Positions 40,909-50,150 of a stretch of 64,000 bases of DNA are shown piece by piece. Source of the stretch: Metabacillus niabensis. Lineage in GTDB: Bacteria; Bacillota; Bacilli; Bacillales; Bacillaceae. Location: the NCBI RefSeq assembly GCF_020524345.1, contig NZ_JAIVLH010000009.1, positions 144,349-208,348 of the forward strand. Reading direction: 5' to 3'. The notes under the pieces were generated by a model. It was not told where the DNA came from. It did no database searches and saw only the letters and a program-made list of their open reading frames with translations. A program made the translations under genes and the position numbers. The first letter of the stretch is position 1; every line of letters begins with the position of its first letter.

Positions 40909-42810
40909 ATGGGGAAAATAATACGTCTTGACGATATGCTTTCAAACAAAATCGCTGCCGGTGAAGTAGTAGAGCGACCTGCATCTGTTGTGAAAGAATT
41001 ACTTGAAAATGCAATAGATGCAAATAGTACAATTGTTGAAATTGATATAGAAGAAGCTGGCTTAAGTAAAATACGAATTGTTGATAATGGAGACGGAATT
41101 GAGGCAGATGATTGTCTTAATGCTTTTCATCGTCATGCTACAAGTAAAATTAAAGATGAAAATGACCTGTTCCGTATAAGAACATTAGGTTTTAGGGGAG
41201 AGGCATTGCCTAGTATTGCCTCTGTTTCGTTATTGGAAATGAAGACAAGTACAGGTGAAGGTGCTGGTACTCACCTTATTTTATCCGGCGGGAAAATTGA
41301 AAAACATGAGTCAACCTCAAGCAGAAAAGGAACGGATATCTCAGTAAGAAATTTATTTTTTAATACACCTGCTAGACTAAAATATATGAAAACCGTACAC
41401 ACAGAGCTAGGAAACATTACAGATATCGTCAATCGAATTGCCCTTGCACATCCCGAGGTCTCCATTCGACTAGTTCATAATGGCAAGAAGCTTCTTCATA
41501 CAACTGGGAATGGTGATGTTCGGCAAGTCTTATCTTCAATCTATGGCCTTTCAATAGCAAAAAAAATGAAAAAACTATCGTTGGAATCATTAGATTTTGA
41601 GATTAATGGCTTTTTAGCATTACCAGAAATGACTCGAGCTTCGAGAAATTATATTTCAACAATAATTAATGGTCGTTTTATTAAAAATTATCCATTAGTA
41701 AAAGCGATTCAACAAGGGTATCATACATTACTTCCCATTGGTCGTTTTCCTATCGTTTTCTTAGAAATTAACATGGACCCGTTACTTGTAGATGTTAATG
41801 TGCATCCTTCAAAACTTGAAGTTCGACTCAGTAAGGAAGCGGAGTTAAATGAATTAATTACAAATGGAATAAAGGATGTTTTTAAGCAGCAACAGCTTAT
41901 TCCGTCAGTTGAAACTCCAAAAACAAAAGTAATAAAGCCAACAGATCATCAACAACAATTCACATTTGAACATCATGCAGAAGCAGTGACGAGAACAGAG
42001 CCAAGGTTTTATGATACAGTGAAAAGTTCCTTTGTGAAAGAAACGACGAACAGCCAGCCCATCCAGGCAGAACCGTTATATCCATTGGATAATAGTGAAA
42101 TGGAGCAAGACCATGATGAAAAAGAAACAGAAGCACATGAAAATGTTGAACATGTTTCAGAGGTTGAGCCTACTCAGAATGTAGAGCCGGAAATAAATGA
42201 GGATGAAGTAGTTTTCGAGCAAGAAAATCGTGTTCCTCCTCTATACCCCATCGGTCAAATGCATGGAACGTATATATTAGCGCAAAATGATCAAGGTCTT
42301 TTCATCATTGATCAACATGCAGCACAAGAACGAATCAAGTATGAATTTTATCGTGAAAAAGTTGGTCAAATTCAGTCTGAGGTACAAGAGCTTTTAGTTC
42401 CATTAACATTTGAGTATTCGAATGATGAAGCGATGATTATTGAAGAACATTTAGAAACTTTATCTGGTGTTGGGATTTTCTTAGAACCATTTGGTCGTAA
42501 TAGTTACATTGTCCGTTCACATCCACAATGGTTTCCAAAAGGTGAAGAAGCTGAAACAATTGAAGAGATCATACAACAAGTTCTTGATGAGAAAAAAATT
42601 AATATTAAAAAACTTAGAGAAGAAGCAGCCATTATGATGAGTTGCAAAGCCTCCATTAAGGCAAATCATCATTTGAGAAATGATGAGATTTTTGCTTTGT
42701 TGGAGACGTTAAGAAAGTCTACTGATCCATTTACATGTCCTCACGGCCGCCCGATTATTGTTCATTATTCTACTTATGAAATGGAAAAGATGTTTAAGCG
42801 TGTGATGTGA
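40909..42810 (+). CDS. mutL: DNA mismatch repair endonuclease MutL
   Basis: Matchmaker ATPase and nicking endonuclease of mismatch repair. The 633-residue product has GHKL motifs ([26 protein letters not shown] block near 13-34, DNGDGIE and [13 protein letters not shown]), a long variable acidic linker (about 340-440), and the endonuclease motif [12 protein letters not shown] near residue 468 with the zinc-linked CPHGRP near 610. The presence of these two motifs places it with the nicking MutL of bacteria without MutH. ATG 40909 follows AAAGGCGGTG. Confidence 0.98.
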   Translation: MGKIIRLDDMLSNKIAAGEVVERPASVVKELLENAIDANSTIVEIDIEEAGLSKIRIVDNGDGIEADDCLNAFHRHATSKIKDENDLFRIRTLGFRGEALPSIASVSLLEMKTSTGEGAGTHLILSGGKIEKHESTSSRKGTDISVRNLFFNTPARLKYMKTVHTELGNITDIVNRIALAHPEVSIRLVHNGKKLLHTTGNGDVRQVLSSIYGLSIAKKMKKLSLESLDFEINGFLALPEMTRASRNYISTIINGRFIKNYPLVKAIQQGYHTLLPIGRFPIVFLEINMDPLLVDVNVHPSKLEVRLSKEAELNELITNGIKDVFKQQQLIPSVETPKTKVIKPTDHQQQFTFEHHAEAVTRTEPRFYDTVKSSFVKETTNSQPIQAEPLYPLDNSEMEQDHDEKETEAHENVEHVSEVEPTQNVEPEINEDEVVFEQENRVPPLYPIGQMHGTYILAQNDQGLFIIDQHAAQERIKYEFYREKVGQIQSEVQELLVPLTFEYSNDEAMIIEEHLETLSGVGIFLEPFGRNSYIVRSHPQWFPKGEEAETIEEIIQQVLDEKKINIKKLREEAAIMMSCKASIKANHHLRNDEIFALLETLRKSTDPFTCPHGRPIIVHYSTYEMEKMFKRVM

Positions 42811-42814
42811 TTTA

Positions 42815-42856
42815 TAAAAGATAAGATCCTTGATATATAGGGGTTTTATCTTTTTT
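42815..42856 (+). terminator. Terminator of mutSL
   Basis: AAAAGATAAgATCC pairs with GGGGTTTTATCTTTT, then T. It overlaps the end of the decayed gene on the opposite strand. Confidence 0.75.
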
Positions 42857-43578
42857 AGTGTTTTCGCAAAGAGGTCAAATTTAAATAATATTCTTTTCCT
42901 TGTAGTTTTTTATAATCAATTGATTGAAATGGTTTTTCCATCCAGTTATTGCTAAATAACATGTTTTATTCCATTTGTCATATATTTTAATACCTCAGCT
43001 TTTAGAATCGTATACTCAAATGCATTATCACTTCTCATACTTGTAGCAATACCAAGCCCAGTACCCCCTTTTGTAATAGAATGGAAAGGAGCTCTAATGC
43101 CAACATTAGTTTATTAGAAAAAGGTGCAATTGTACTATTTGTTATATTTGAATCCCAAGGATACGGTGGCCATTAAATTTGTAATACGATTGTATAAGTC
43201 TGAACTTTCGGTAATAGTCGATAAGTGAAAAAATCTTTTATGGCCATACCATTTATACTAGTTCCTTTTCGAGCAAAATGTTCTAGAAATCTTAGATAAT
43301 ATATATCCGAGAATAACTTAGGGACATTGTTGACTAAATCGGCTTTTGTGAAACCAATGGGAATAGGAATTTTTTTCTTAATCAAAAATATTGTTAATAG
43401 TATTAATATGACTTTTAAAAAGAGGTTTCGAATGGATAATTAATTCTTCTGTTTCTTTTTCTTCAACTACTGATGAAAAAAATTCCATCGTACATTGGTT
43501 CATACTATCAAGACTAAATGAGCTCCATAAATTTGATAATTCAGATGAAGTTATGTTAGGTGTATTTTTATCCTCCAA
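42855..43578 (-). pseudogene. Decayed DUF3231 protein gene
   Basis: Read on the minus strand from ATG 43578, the first frame (SELSNLWSSFSLDSMNQC...) is the N-terminus of the DUF3231 family. Around 43380 the frame shifts to IPIPIGFTKADLVNNVPKLF, a second conserved DUF3231 block. After a stop near 43173 the family sequence continues as PYPWDSNITNSTIAPF (about 43110-43170), and the C-terminus NNWMEKPFQSIDYKKL is readable near 42905-42955, with a stop at 42855-42857. The middle of the second repeat is missing. Family members are ~330 residues and occur in spore formers; their function is not well defined. This copy is not functional. A second fragment of the same family is at 59283-59384. Confidence 0.8.
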
Positions 43579-43628
43579 CTAAGATTTTACATATTCCTTA
43601 TATTTTCAAGAAAACAATAATAGTATAA

Positions 43629-43811
43629 ATGTATAGCTTAAAACAAGAAAAACAGCCTGCAACTAAAGCGGATATTCAAAAACTTATTCTACTGATTGAA
43701 AAGGGTCACATAATTAATCAGCAAAATCAAGATTTGAACCAGAATAATATTTTCTCAGAAACGTTAAAAGAAAATTCTTCCCAACAACCAAGTCAAAATA
43801 ATTTACAGTAA
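43629..43811 (+). CDS. Small hypothetical protein, doubtful
   Basis: A 60-residue glutamine- and asparagine-rich frame (TKADIQKLILLIEKGH..., then a polar tail). The stop codon lies exactly at the base of a strong terminator, which favours a transcribed gene, but no clear ribosome site precedes ATG 43629. It begins 51 bases from the start of the divergent decayed DUF3231 gene. No family recognised. Confidence 0.35.
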   Translation: MYSLKQEKQPATKADIQKLILLIEKGHIINQQNQDLNQNNIFSETLKENSSQQPSQNNLQ

Positions 43812-43848
43812 AAAGGTCATGAAACGATAAATTTCATGACCTTTTTTT
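43811..43848 (+). terminator. Terminator upstream of the cotJ operon
   Basis: AAAAGGTCATGAAA pairs perfectly with TTTCATGACCTTTT around CGATAAA, followed by T. Confidence 0.92.
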
Positions 43849-44014
43849 CTATATAGGGGAATTCAATATTTTAAATAGACAATTCGCGTTGAAGAGTGAA
43901 TTACTAAATACAATTTATTATAAGATTTTATTTTGTATATTTTATTGATTAACATGATCAGTTTTAATGATGCATATGATATTGATAAGGTCTTTTTAAA
44001 ATAGGAGGTCTACG

Positions 44015-44260
44015 ATGAACAGTAATAAATCAACATATACTTCTATAAAAGAGTATAAACCTTTTCATGGCTTGTATGACCCGTGTAGTCCAATTGGATT
44101 AAAGTACTACTCTACTCCTCCAAATTTATATATAGGATTTCAACAACCAAATATGAAACAATTTTCTCCAACAGAAGCCTTGAAAAAAGGAACATTGTGG
44201 CCAGCATTTTGGGATTATTATGAAAACCCATATAAAGCAAAAAAGAGGGATCAAGCATGA
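44015..44260 (+). CDS. cotJA: Spore coat associated protein CotJA
   Basis: An 81-residue protein of the CotJ complex, with the conserved block [20 protein letters not shown] (about 26-45) and [14 protein letters not shown]. In B. subtilis cotJABC is a sigma-E operon in the mother cell and CotJA helps CotJC enter the coat. ATG 44015 follows AGGAGGT. A weak sigma-E -10 like sequence CATATGAT is at 43973-43980. The operon is placed directly behind mutSL, not where B. subtilis has it. Confidence 0.94.
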   Translation: MNSNKSTYTSIKEYKPFHGLYDPCSPIGLKYYSTPPNLYIGFQQPNMKQFSPTEALKKGTLWPAFWDYYENPYKAKKRDQA

Positions 44261-44517
44261 AAAAATTACCTCAAAAATATTACGAAGATTTAGAAGAAAT
44301 TCAAGCTATTGACTTCGTCCTTGTTGAATTAACTCTTTATTTAGATACACATCCTGATGACCAGCAGGCTATGGTGCAATTTAATCAATATGCTCAATAC
44401 TCAAAAAAATTAAAAGGGAATTTTGAAGCAAAGTATGGCCCTCTACAACAATATGGTAATAGCTATACAGATGCGAATTGGAGTTGGGGAACAACTCCGT
44501 GGCCTTGGCAAATATAG
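44257..44517 (+). CDS. cotJB: Spore coat protein CotJB
   Basis: An 86-residue member of the CotJ operon; starts on the ATGA that overlaps the cotJA stop, so translation is coupled. Recognised by [19 protein letters not shown] and the aromatic C-terminus [12 protein letters not shown]. The role in coat composition is accessory. Confidence 0.93.
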   Translation: MKKLPQKYYEDLEEIQAIDFVLVELTLYLDTHPDDQQAMVQFNQYAQYSKKLKGNFEAKYGPLQQYGNSYTDANWSWGTTPWPWQI

Positions 44518-44537
44518 TTTAAGAAAGGGGAGAGTTT

Positions 44538-45107
44538 ATGTGGTATTATGAGAAGAAATTACAATACCCAGTTAAAGTCAGCACTTGTAACCCTACTCTT
44601 GCTAAATATCTCATGGAACAATACGGAGGAGCAGATGGAGAATTAGCAGCTGCATTACGCTATTTAAATCAACGTTATACAATTCCTGATAAAGTTGTGG
44701 GATTATTAAATGATATAGGCACAGAAGAATTTGCCCATTTAGAAATGATAGCGACAATGATTTATAAATTAACAAAAGATGCTACACCTGAGCAATTAAA
44801 AGAAGCTGGATTAACAGAACATTATGTTAATCACGACAGTGCACTTTTTTACAGTAATGCTGCTGGTGTCCCTTTTACTGCGACTTATATCCAAGCGAAA
44901 GGAGATCCGATTGCTGATCTCTATGAGGATATAGCAGCGGAAGAAAAAGCAAGAGCTACATATCAATGGTTAATAGACATTTCAGACGATCCTGATTTAA
45001 ATGATAGTTTGAGATTTTTAAGAGAACGTGAAATTATACACTCACAACGTTTCCGTGAAGCTGTCGAAATATTAAAAGAAGAAAGAGATCGAAAAAAAAT
45101 TTTTTAA
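44538..45107 (+). CDS. cotJC: Spore coat protein CotJC, manganese-catalase family
   Basis: A 189-residue ferritin-like four-helix protein related to non-haem manganese catalases. Metal-binding glutamates/histidines are in the helices carrying GELAAALRYLNQRY, GTEEFAHLEMIATM, DIAAEEKARATYQW and REIIHSQRFREAVE. ATG 44538 follows AAGGGGAGAG. Last gene of the operon; ends 130 bases before a terminator behind which a group II intron remnant lies. Confidence 0.95.
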   Translation: MWYYEKKLQYPVKVSTCNPTLAKYLMEQYGGADGELAAALRYLNQRYTIPDKVVGLLNDIGTEEFAHLEMIATMIYKLTKDATPEQLKEAGLTEHYVNHDSALFYSNAAGVPFTATYIQAKGDPIADLYEDIAAEEKARATYQWLIDISDDPDLNDSLRFLREREIIHSQRFREAVEILKEERDRKKIF

Positions 45108-45239
45108 TAAGAATGAAAATATAGCTGTATAATCAATCTGTTTAATGTATGATTAGTAGAATTGCTTTATAAAAAAATTACGATTTTAATTAATTTTTAT
45201 GAAAGTGTATACGTAAAACTATTATGTTTAGTTATATTA

Positions 45240-45275
45240 GGTAAAACCTTTTAAATAATAGGTTTTGCCTTTTTT
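45240..45275 (+). terminator. Terminator of cotJABC
   Basis: GGTAAAACCT (45240-45249) pairs with AGGTTTTGCC (45260-45269, one G-U), then TTTTTT. The intron remnant begins at the next base. Confidence 0.85.
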
Positions 45276-45897
45276 GTGGTCCAGGCATATTTATCAACTA
45301 TTCGGTGAAAGTCTGTTATGGGCAATAGGATATACGAACAATTTTAGTTGAAAGCAGGGTTATCCATGGTGACGTTTATATCTGAAGGAAGCATCTAGAC
45401 AAACCCACGCTCAAATTAATCAGAGGGTATCTTCATCATTGGATTATGGCGTATCAGTAAATCGTGAAGGTACACCACAAGGCGGTCCATAAGTCCATTT
45501 ATAAGTAATATCATTCTAAATGATTGGATAAAGAGTTGGAGAAAAGAGGTAACCGATTTATTAGATATGCAGACGTTAGTAACAACTACGTATAAAGTCA
45601 CAAAGTCTATAAAGCATGTCGACGGAAAGAATGGAAGTAAGTTCGTACGAAATTAGAAGAACCTTATCAAATAAGGTATTCCAAAGATTGATGTATAGAA
45701 TAATGCAAACTCTAGAAAAGTTATTGGAGAATGTCTAATACACTTATTTTAGATTGTCCATTACCAATTGAATACTGGAATAGAATAGGTCTTAAATTTT
45801 TGTCAGTAGTCCTTTCATAACCTTTCGTGGCGCCGTATACCGAACGGTAAGTATGGTTGCATGAGAGGTCGGCGCCGTGAGGGGAAACCTACTCGAT
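45276..45897 (+). mobile_element. Degenerate group II intron, probably class C, with RT remnant
   Basis: It begins GTGG.TCCAG directly after the cotJC terminator, and the domain I piece GGTGAAAGTC and GCAGGGTTATCCATGGTGAC is readable. A reverse-transcriptase remnant follows: NREGTPQGGP (about 45459-45488), RFIRYADV (45554-45577; the catalytic YADD has become YADV), stops in every part, and the C-terminal domain SYWRMSNTLILDC...EYWNRIGLK (about 45718-45795). Domain V is recognisable near 45829-45861 (GGCGCCGTATAC...GGTAAGTATGG) and the 3' end reads CCTACTCGAT (45888-45897). Most of the ribozyme and reverse transcriptase are deleted. Confidence 0.8.
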
Positions 45898-45948
45898 TTA
45901 ATGTTTAGAAACTTTAAAAATTCTTTGAACTGTGGATAAGTGGGCGAC

Positions 45949-46048
45949 ATTCAACGCCAGCGCCTAGCCAATTTAGAGCTGAAGGCAAGAACTCTTCTGG
46001 TCAAAATCATCTTATCTAGCCTAGGCTGTTCAAGGTGTTTCCGCTTTA
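45949..46048 (+). repeat. Degenerate intergenic repeat of the Bacillus 'CAGCGCCTAG' type
   Basis: Starts about CAGCGCCTAGCC (45958-45969) and ends about CTAGGCTG...GTGTTTCCGCTTT (46020-46047). The ends resemble those of short, multi-copy intergenic elements known in Bacillus genomes, which are roughly inverted at their ends. Only one copy is in this window, so the repeat status is inferred. Confidence 0.4.
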
Positions 46049-46139
46049 GTTCTTAATTGGATAAAACAAGTTTTTTTCTAATTTTTAACGAACTGAACAG
46101 GTAATGGATGAATATAATACCGAAAAAGGAGGAATTGTC

Positions 46140-46313
46140 ATGTTAATTGAACTAATTATTTACATGATGATTGGAATCGTCTTCTCATTTTATAAATATA
46201 GGAAAGTTAATAGTATTAAGGCAATTTTCACAATCCTTTTTTGGCCATTTGTCCTGTTGGATTCTTATATTGAACTGGTACAAAAAATTAAATATAAAAG
46301 CAGGAAGCGATAA
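46140..46313 (+). CDS. Small membrane protein of unknown function
   Basis: A 57-residue protein with two hydrophobic stretches (IELIIYMMIGIVFSF and AIFTILFWPFVLLDSYI) and a basic end. ATG 46140 is chosen over the in-frame ATG 46104 since AAAAAGGAGG ends six bases before it. The stop is at the foot of a perfect terminator, so it is a complete small transcription unit. No family recognised. Confidence 0.7.
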   Translation: MLIELIIYMMIGIVFSFYKYRKVNSIKAIFTILFWPFVLLDSYIELVQKIKYKSRKR

Positions 46314-46338
46314 GTCCTCATTATGAGGACTTTTTATT
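46312..46338 (+). terminator. Terminator of the small membrane protein gene
   Basis: AAGTCCTCA pairs perfectly with TGAGGACTT around TTA, then TTTATTTT. The gap 46339-46558 contains nothing recognisable besides the leader of miaA. Confidence 0.9.
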
Positions 46339-46558
46339 TTGGGATTTAGGATTGAATTCCTTCTTTAGTTAGCATGATACTAAAATTTTTTATAAAACTC
46401 ATAGGTATTTAACTATAATATTATTATGTAAACTATTAATCGATTTTCTTCCTATGTTTACAATTGTGTTAAAACGGCAACAATAAACTGGTGTTCCATT
46501 GATTCCCATGTTAAGATGATGAACGTAGAATCTATTTGCTTTGAAAGAGTGGTTGTGT

Positions 46559-47497
46559 TTGGAAAGAAAGAAACTAGTTGTCATTATTGGACCAACAGCA
46601 GTTGGTAAAACTAAACTTAGTATTGAAATTGCCCATCGTTTAAACGGTGAAATAATTAGTGGTGATTCAATGCAAATTTATAAAGGAATGGACATTGGTA
46701 CAGCTAAAATTACCAATGAAGAAATGGAAGGAATTCCACATCATCTCATTGATATTAAGAAACCTGATGATGCTTATTCAGTAGCCGAATTCCAGGAAAC
46801 AGCCAGACTTTTAATTAATGAAATTACGGATAAAAACAAGATGCCCATGATAGTTGGAGGGACAGGCCTCTACATACAATCTGTACTATATGACTATCAG
46901 TTTACGGAGGCTCCATCTGATCCGGAATTTCGAAAAAACCTTGAATTGGAACTAAATAAAAAAGGTGAGCAGGCAATTCATCAATTATTAGCTCAAGTTG
47001 ATCCTGAATCAGCCGAGAAGATCCATCCGAACAATACAAGAAGAGTGATAAGAGCACTTGAAATTTTTCATTGTACAAAAATTCCAATGCATGAGCATCT
47101 AAAACAACAAGAAAATAATTTGTTATATGATGTGGCTCTTATTGGGTTAACAATGGATCGTGATCTCCTGTATCAGCGTATAAATGATCGAGTAGATATA
47201 ATGGTTGAAAATGGCCTTATTGATGAAGTGAAAGGTCTTTATAATCAAGGTCTGCGGGATACACAATCAATCAAAGCAATTGGATATAAAGAAATATATG
47301 ATTATTTTGATGGGAAAGTATCGTACAATGAAGCACTGAATCAGTTAAAACAAAATTCCAGGAGATATGCAAAACGGCAATTAACATGGTTTCGGAACAA
47401 AATGGATGTAAAATGGTTTGATATGACACCACCGATAAAAAACGAACAAATGGTGGATGAAATTTTTTTATACATAGCAGGAAAGCTTCAACTTTAA
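46559..47497 (+). CDS. miaA: tRNA dimethylallyltransferase
   Basis: Adds the dimethylallyl group to A37 of tRNAs, providing the substrate of MiaB. The 312-residue product has the P-loop GPTAVGKT (about 11-18), [18 protein letters not shown] and [16 protein letters not shown] motifs, and the [12 protein letters not shown] and AIGYKE blocks. No ATG fits; TTG 46559 is chosen since the site AAAGAGTGG precedes it by six bases and homologues start near there. TTG 46541 and 46553 are alternatives. Followed by hfq, the usual neighbour. Confidence 0.93.
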   Translation: MERKKLVVIIGPTAVGKTKLSIEIAHRLNGEIISGDSMQIYKGMDIGTAKITNEEMEGIPHHLIDIKKPDDAYSVAEFQETARLLINEITDKNKMPMIVGGTGLYIQSVLYDYQFTEAPSDPEFRKNLELELNKKGEQAIHQLLAQVDPESAEKIHPNNTRRVIRALEIFHCTKIPMHEHLKQQENNLLYDVALIGLTMDRDLLYQRINDRVDIMVENGLIDEVKGLYNQGLRDTQSIKAIGYKEIYDYFDGKVSYNEALNQLKQNSRRYAKRQLTWFRNKMDVKWFDMTPPIKNEQMVDEIFLYIAGKLQL

Positions 47498-47535
47498 TCG
47501 AATTAAAAGGTATAGAGAAAAGAGGAGGACGAAAC

Positions 47536-47763
47536 ATGAAGCAATCAATTAATATTCAGGATCAAGTACTTAATCAATTACGTAAAGATGGCACATTTGT
47601 CACTGTTTTTTTACTTAATGGCTTTCAATTAAGAGGTCTTGTTAAAGGCTTTGATAATTTCACTGTATTATTAGAAACAGAAGGAAAACAACAACTAATT
47701 TATAAACATGCAATATCTACTTTTTCGCCACAAAAGAATATTCAAATTGAGCTGGAGCAGTAA
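47536..47763 (+). CDS. hfq: RNA chaperone Hfq
   Basis: A 75-residue Sm-fold protein forming a hexamer that binds RNA. Sm1 is [29 protein letters not shown] (about 22-46) and the Sm2 signature is YKHAIST. ATG 47536 follows AGAGGAGG. In bacilli its physiological role is modest. It ends just before a perfect terminator. Confidence 0.96.
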   Translation: MKQSINIQDQVLNQLRKDGTFVTVFLLNGFQLRGLVKGFDNFTVLLETEGKQQLIYKHAISTFSPQKNIQIELEQ

Positions 47764-47765
47764 TA

Positions 47766-47806
47766 AAGAAAAGGAGTTGATGATACATTCATCAACTCCT
47801 TTTCTT
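47766..47806 (+). terminator. Terminator of miaA-hfq
   Basis: AAAAGGAGTTGATGA pairs perfectly with TCATCAACTCCTTTT around TACAT. Confidence 0.9.
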
Positions 47807-47836
47807 ATTTATCTATCCTTCTACCGCAAAAAGTCC

Positions 47837-47865
47837 TCATTTACTTGCATGTCCCTTCATACATT
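47837..47865 (+). promoter_or_regulatory. Candidate sigma-E promoter of spoVK
   Basis: CATACATT (47858-47865) is a perfect sigma-E -10 and TCATTTA (47837-47843) an approximate -35 at a 14-base spacing. The remaining leader up to 48103 holds no credible gene. Confidence 0.6.
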
Positions 47866-48103
47866 TTATATAGAATCTTATAGCTTAGGTTGTAACTTGA
47901 AAATATCAGCATATAAATAAAAGGAATAAATATTTCTTGGGAAAGCGCAAAAAGCAACAAGATTCTTGTATTTTCGTAATTAATCAACAGTTCTTTTATT
48001 TTGGATCTTAATAAACTTGTCGAAATAAATAGCTTAATAGAGGCTAGTTGATGGAGTAATAAAGCCTTTTCTTTATTCGGAGCAGATTGTGAGGTGGACA
48101 TCT

Positions 48104-49060
48104 ATGGAACGGGATCAAGCAGTCACATACAAGACAAATGGACAGATAAACATTATTTTAAATAATCAGTCAAAAGAAAAGATAGAAGTTAGTCCTTCTT
48201 CTTATGATTTAAAAATTCCAAGGCTTGAGGTTAAACATGCGGTCCTAAATGAAATAGAAGAAGAAATGAGTTCCCTTGTTGGTATGAATGAGATGAAGAG
48301 AATGATAAAAGAAATATATGCGTGGATCTTTATTAATAAAAAACGTGAAGAGCAAGGACTAAAAGCGGGCAAACAAGCACTTCATATGATGTTTAAAGGT
48401 AATCCGGGGACGGGTAAAACAACTGTAGCTAGACTAGTAGGAAAGTTATTTTTTCAAATGAATGTCCTTTCAAAAGGCCATCTTATTGAAGCAGAAAGGG
48501 CTGATCTTGTTGGTGAATATATCGGTCACACTGCACAAAAAACAAGAGATCTCGTAAAAAAGGCCCTAGGCGGTATACTGTTCATTGATGAAGCTTACTC
48601 CCTTGCAAGAGGTGGAGAGAAGGATTTTGGTAAGGAAGCAATAGATACATTAGTAAAACATATGGAAGATAAGCAGCATGATTTTGTCTTAATATTAGCT
48701 GGATATCCTCGTGAAATGGAACATTTTTTATCATTGAATCCGGGTTTATTGTCAAGGTTTCCACTAGTTGTTGATTTTCCGGATTATTCGGTTGATGATT
48801 TAATGGAAATCTCGAATTTAATGATGGCAGAAAGAGAATATAAGTTTCATCAAGATGCAGCTATGAAACTGAAAGAACATTTAATGAGTGTTAAATCAGT
48901 AACGCACCCCTCAAAGTTCAGTAACGGTCGTTATGTTCGAAATATAATAGAAAAGTCGATTCGATCCCAAGCCATGAGGTTATTATTATCCGACAGGTAC
49001 CATAGAGAAGATCTCTTGACAATAAAAAGTCAGGATTTAGTCATTTCAGATGAGAATTGA
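48104..49060 (+). CDS. spoVK: Stage V sporulation protein K, AAA+ ATPase
   Basis: Mother-cell AAA+ protein of the CbxX/CfxQ family needed for spore maturation. The 318-residue product has Walker A FKGNPGTGKTT (about 102-112), Walker B GGILFIDEAYSLARGG, and a sensor/arginine-finger region (NPGLLSRFP and FSNGRYVRN). ATG 48104 is seven bases after GAGGTGG; the frame continues to 48089. Between hfq and hflX as in related genomes. Confidence 0.96.
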   Translation: MERDQAVTYKTNGQINIILNNQSKEKIEVSPSSYDLKIPRLEVKHAVLNEIEEEMSSLVGMNEMKRMIKEIYAWIFINKKREEQGLKAGKQALHMMFKGNPGTGKTTVARLVGKLFFQMNVLSKGHLIEAERADLVGEYIGHTAQKTRDLVKKALGGILFIDEAYSLARGGEKDFGKEAIDTLVKHMEDKQHDFVLILAGYPREMEHFLSLNPGLLSRFPLVVDFPDYSVDDLMEISNLMMAEREYKFHQDAAMKLKEHLMSVKSVTHPSKFSNGRYVRNIIEKSIRSQAMRLLLSDRYHREDLLTIKSQDLVISDEN

Positions 49061-49069
49061 TCCTACACC

Positions 49070-49105
49070 AGCAGGAAAAGTAGCTTGAGCTTCCTGTTGT
49101 TTTTC
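49070..49105 (+). terminator. Probable terminator of spoVK
   Basis: AGCAGGAA pairs with TTCCTGTT, with AAG/CTT inside, followed by GTTTTTCTTT. Confidence 0.65.
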
Positions 49106-49176
49106 TTTAATTCTGAATATATCTATCATATATCGTTCTAATTGATGAGACTTTTATTGTTTTAATGGAGGTAATG

Positions 49177-49527
49177 ATGAAAACGAAGGTTACTTTATTA
49201 ATCATTCTAGTTGTGATATTAATCACGTTATCGATCGTGCTAGTGTATCCTTTTCCAAAAGGAGGAGAAACAAAGGAAACTGCAGCTATTTCCGATCCCT
49301 TGGAAAATTACAAAACCCTTACATACATCATTACAGAAGTTGATGGAAATCAATACTTCGGGGAATCTGTTGATGGAAAGTCAAAAATACATTTTCACCG
49401 TGATCGTGTAAAATATCCCATAACCGATTCAATAAAAGTTCACGATAAAATTTTAGCTTATGTTGAGTCTGAAAATCATATTGATGGTATTGTTAAAGTT
49501 GAGAAAATTGAAGAAGAGAAGGATTAA
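49177..49527 (+). CDS. Membrane-anchored hypothetical protein
   Basis: A 116-residue protein with one N-terminal membrane span (TLLIILVVILITLSIVLVYPF, trimmed here to about residues 5-25) and a small, charged extracytoplasmic domain (about 45-116) with a beta-rich look. ATG 49177 follows GGAGG by five bases; in-frame ATGs at 49165 and 49174 overlap the site. No family recognised. It converges on a holin-like gene, sharing a two-way terminator. Confidence 0.75.
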   Translation: MKTKVTLLIILVVILITLSIVLVYPFPKGGETKETAAISDPLENYKTLTYIITEVDGNQYFGESVDGKSKIHFHRDRVKYPITDSIKVHDKILAYVESENHIDGIVKVEKIEEEKD

Positions 49528-49562
49528 AAAAGATAGCCTCCGATGTGAAGGCTATCTTTTTT
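49526..49562 (+). terminator. Bidirectional terminator between convergent genes
   Basis: AAAAAAGATAGCC pairs with GGCTATCTTTTTT around TCCGATGTGAA; T-runs on both strands serve the genes on either side. Confidence 0.9.
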
Positions 49563-49564
49563 AA

Positions 49565-49888
49565 TTATTTCTCATATGGAATATACTGACGATCAGGTGT
49601 CATTTCCTCTGATTCTATTTCAGTATTCATCTCATTTTTTACAGTATTTTGCTGTAGTGATTGTTGACTATTCACTGATTGGTCTGGAAGTTGTGAAGGT
49701 TTTTTTGCATTGAAAAAACCTCTTCCACTTTCAGGATTTGAAATAATCCCTAGTGTAACAAGGATCCCTAATATAGATGTGACATATGTTTCCCAACTAG
49801 TGAGGTCAATTTGAAGGCCTAAGTCTTTAAAAACCATATATAATACAGATGCAACAGACATCCATAATCCATAATTTTTCCATTTCAA
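49565..49888 (-). CDS. Holin-like small membrane protein
   Basis: A 107-residue protein resembling phage holins of the type that begins MKWKNYGLW: two hydrophobic segments (WMSVASVLYMVFKDLGL and TYVTSILGILVTLGIISN) followed by GRGFFNAKKP and a hydrophilic tail. The start is TTG at 49888, with AAAGGTG about ten bases upstream. It stands without endolysin or tail genes, so it may be a domesticated phage gene, perhaps used in lysis or export, or a relic that stays open. Family assignment is tentative. Confidence 0.7.
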   Translation of the reverse strand: MKWKNYGLWMSVASVLYMVFKDLGLQIDLTSWETYVTSILGILVTLGIISNPESGRGFFNAKKPSQLPDQSVNSQQSLQQNTVKNEMNTEIESEEMTPDRQYIPYEK

Positions 49889-50150
49889 ATTTCTTTCACA
49901 CCTTTTTAAAGACTTTTTTAATAAGTTATTCTGGTGTCTTAAAAATGTGATTGTAATTACTTTACACGGGTTAAGTGTAAAGGGTTAGCGTATATGTATA
50001 ACTATTAAAGAATAACAATGCAAAGTGATATGAAATCAGCATAGAAGATTAAGTGTTTAATCGAAAAAAGCTATTGAATACAATTTTGGTAACGCTTTCA
50101 AAATAAGTCCTCCGATGTTAGAATACAAAGTATAAGAAGGAGTGATCAGA

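Noticed and set aside
43021..43578. Two separate short genes on the minus strand (43173-43385 and 43378-43578)
   Set aside because: Both are consecutive parts of one DUF3231 protein in different frames, so they are described as one pseudogene.
46399..46584. A minus-strand 61-residue frame before miaA
   Set aside because: It overlaps the miaA start, lacks a ribosome site and shows no recognisable sequence.
47841..48101. An 86-residue minus-strand frame covering the spoVK leader
   Set aside because: No ribosome site before its ATG, it overlaps the spoVK ribosome site, and the region carries a sigma-E promoter for spoVK. Most likely chance.
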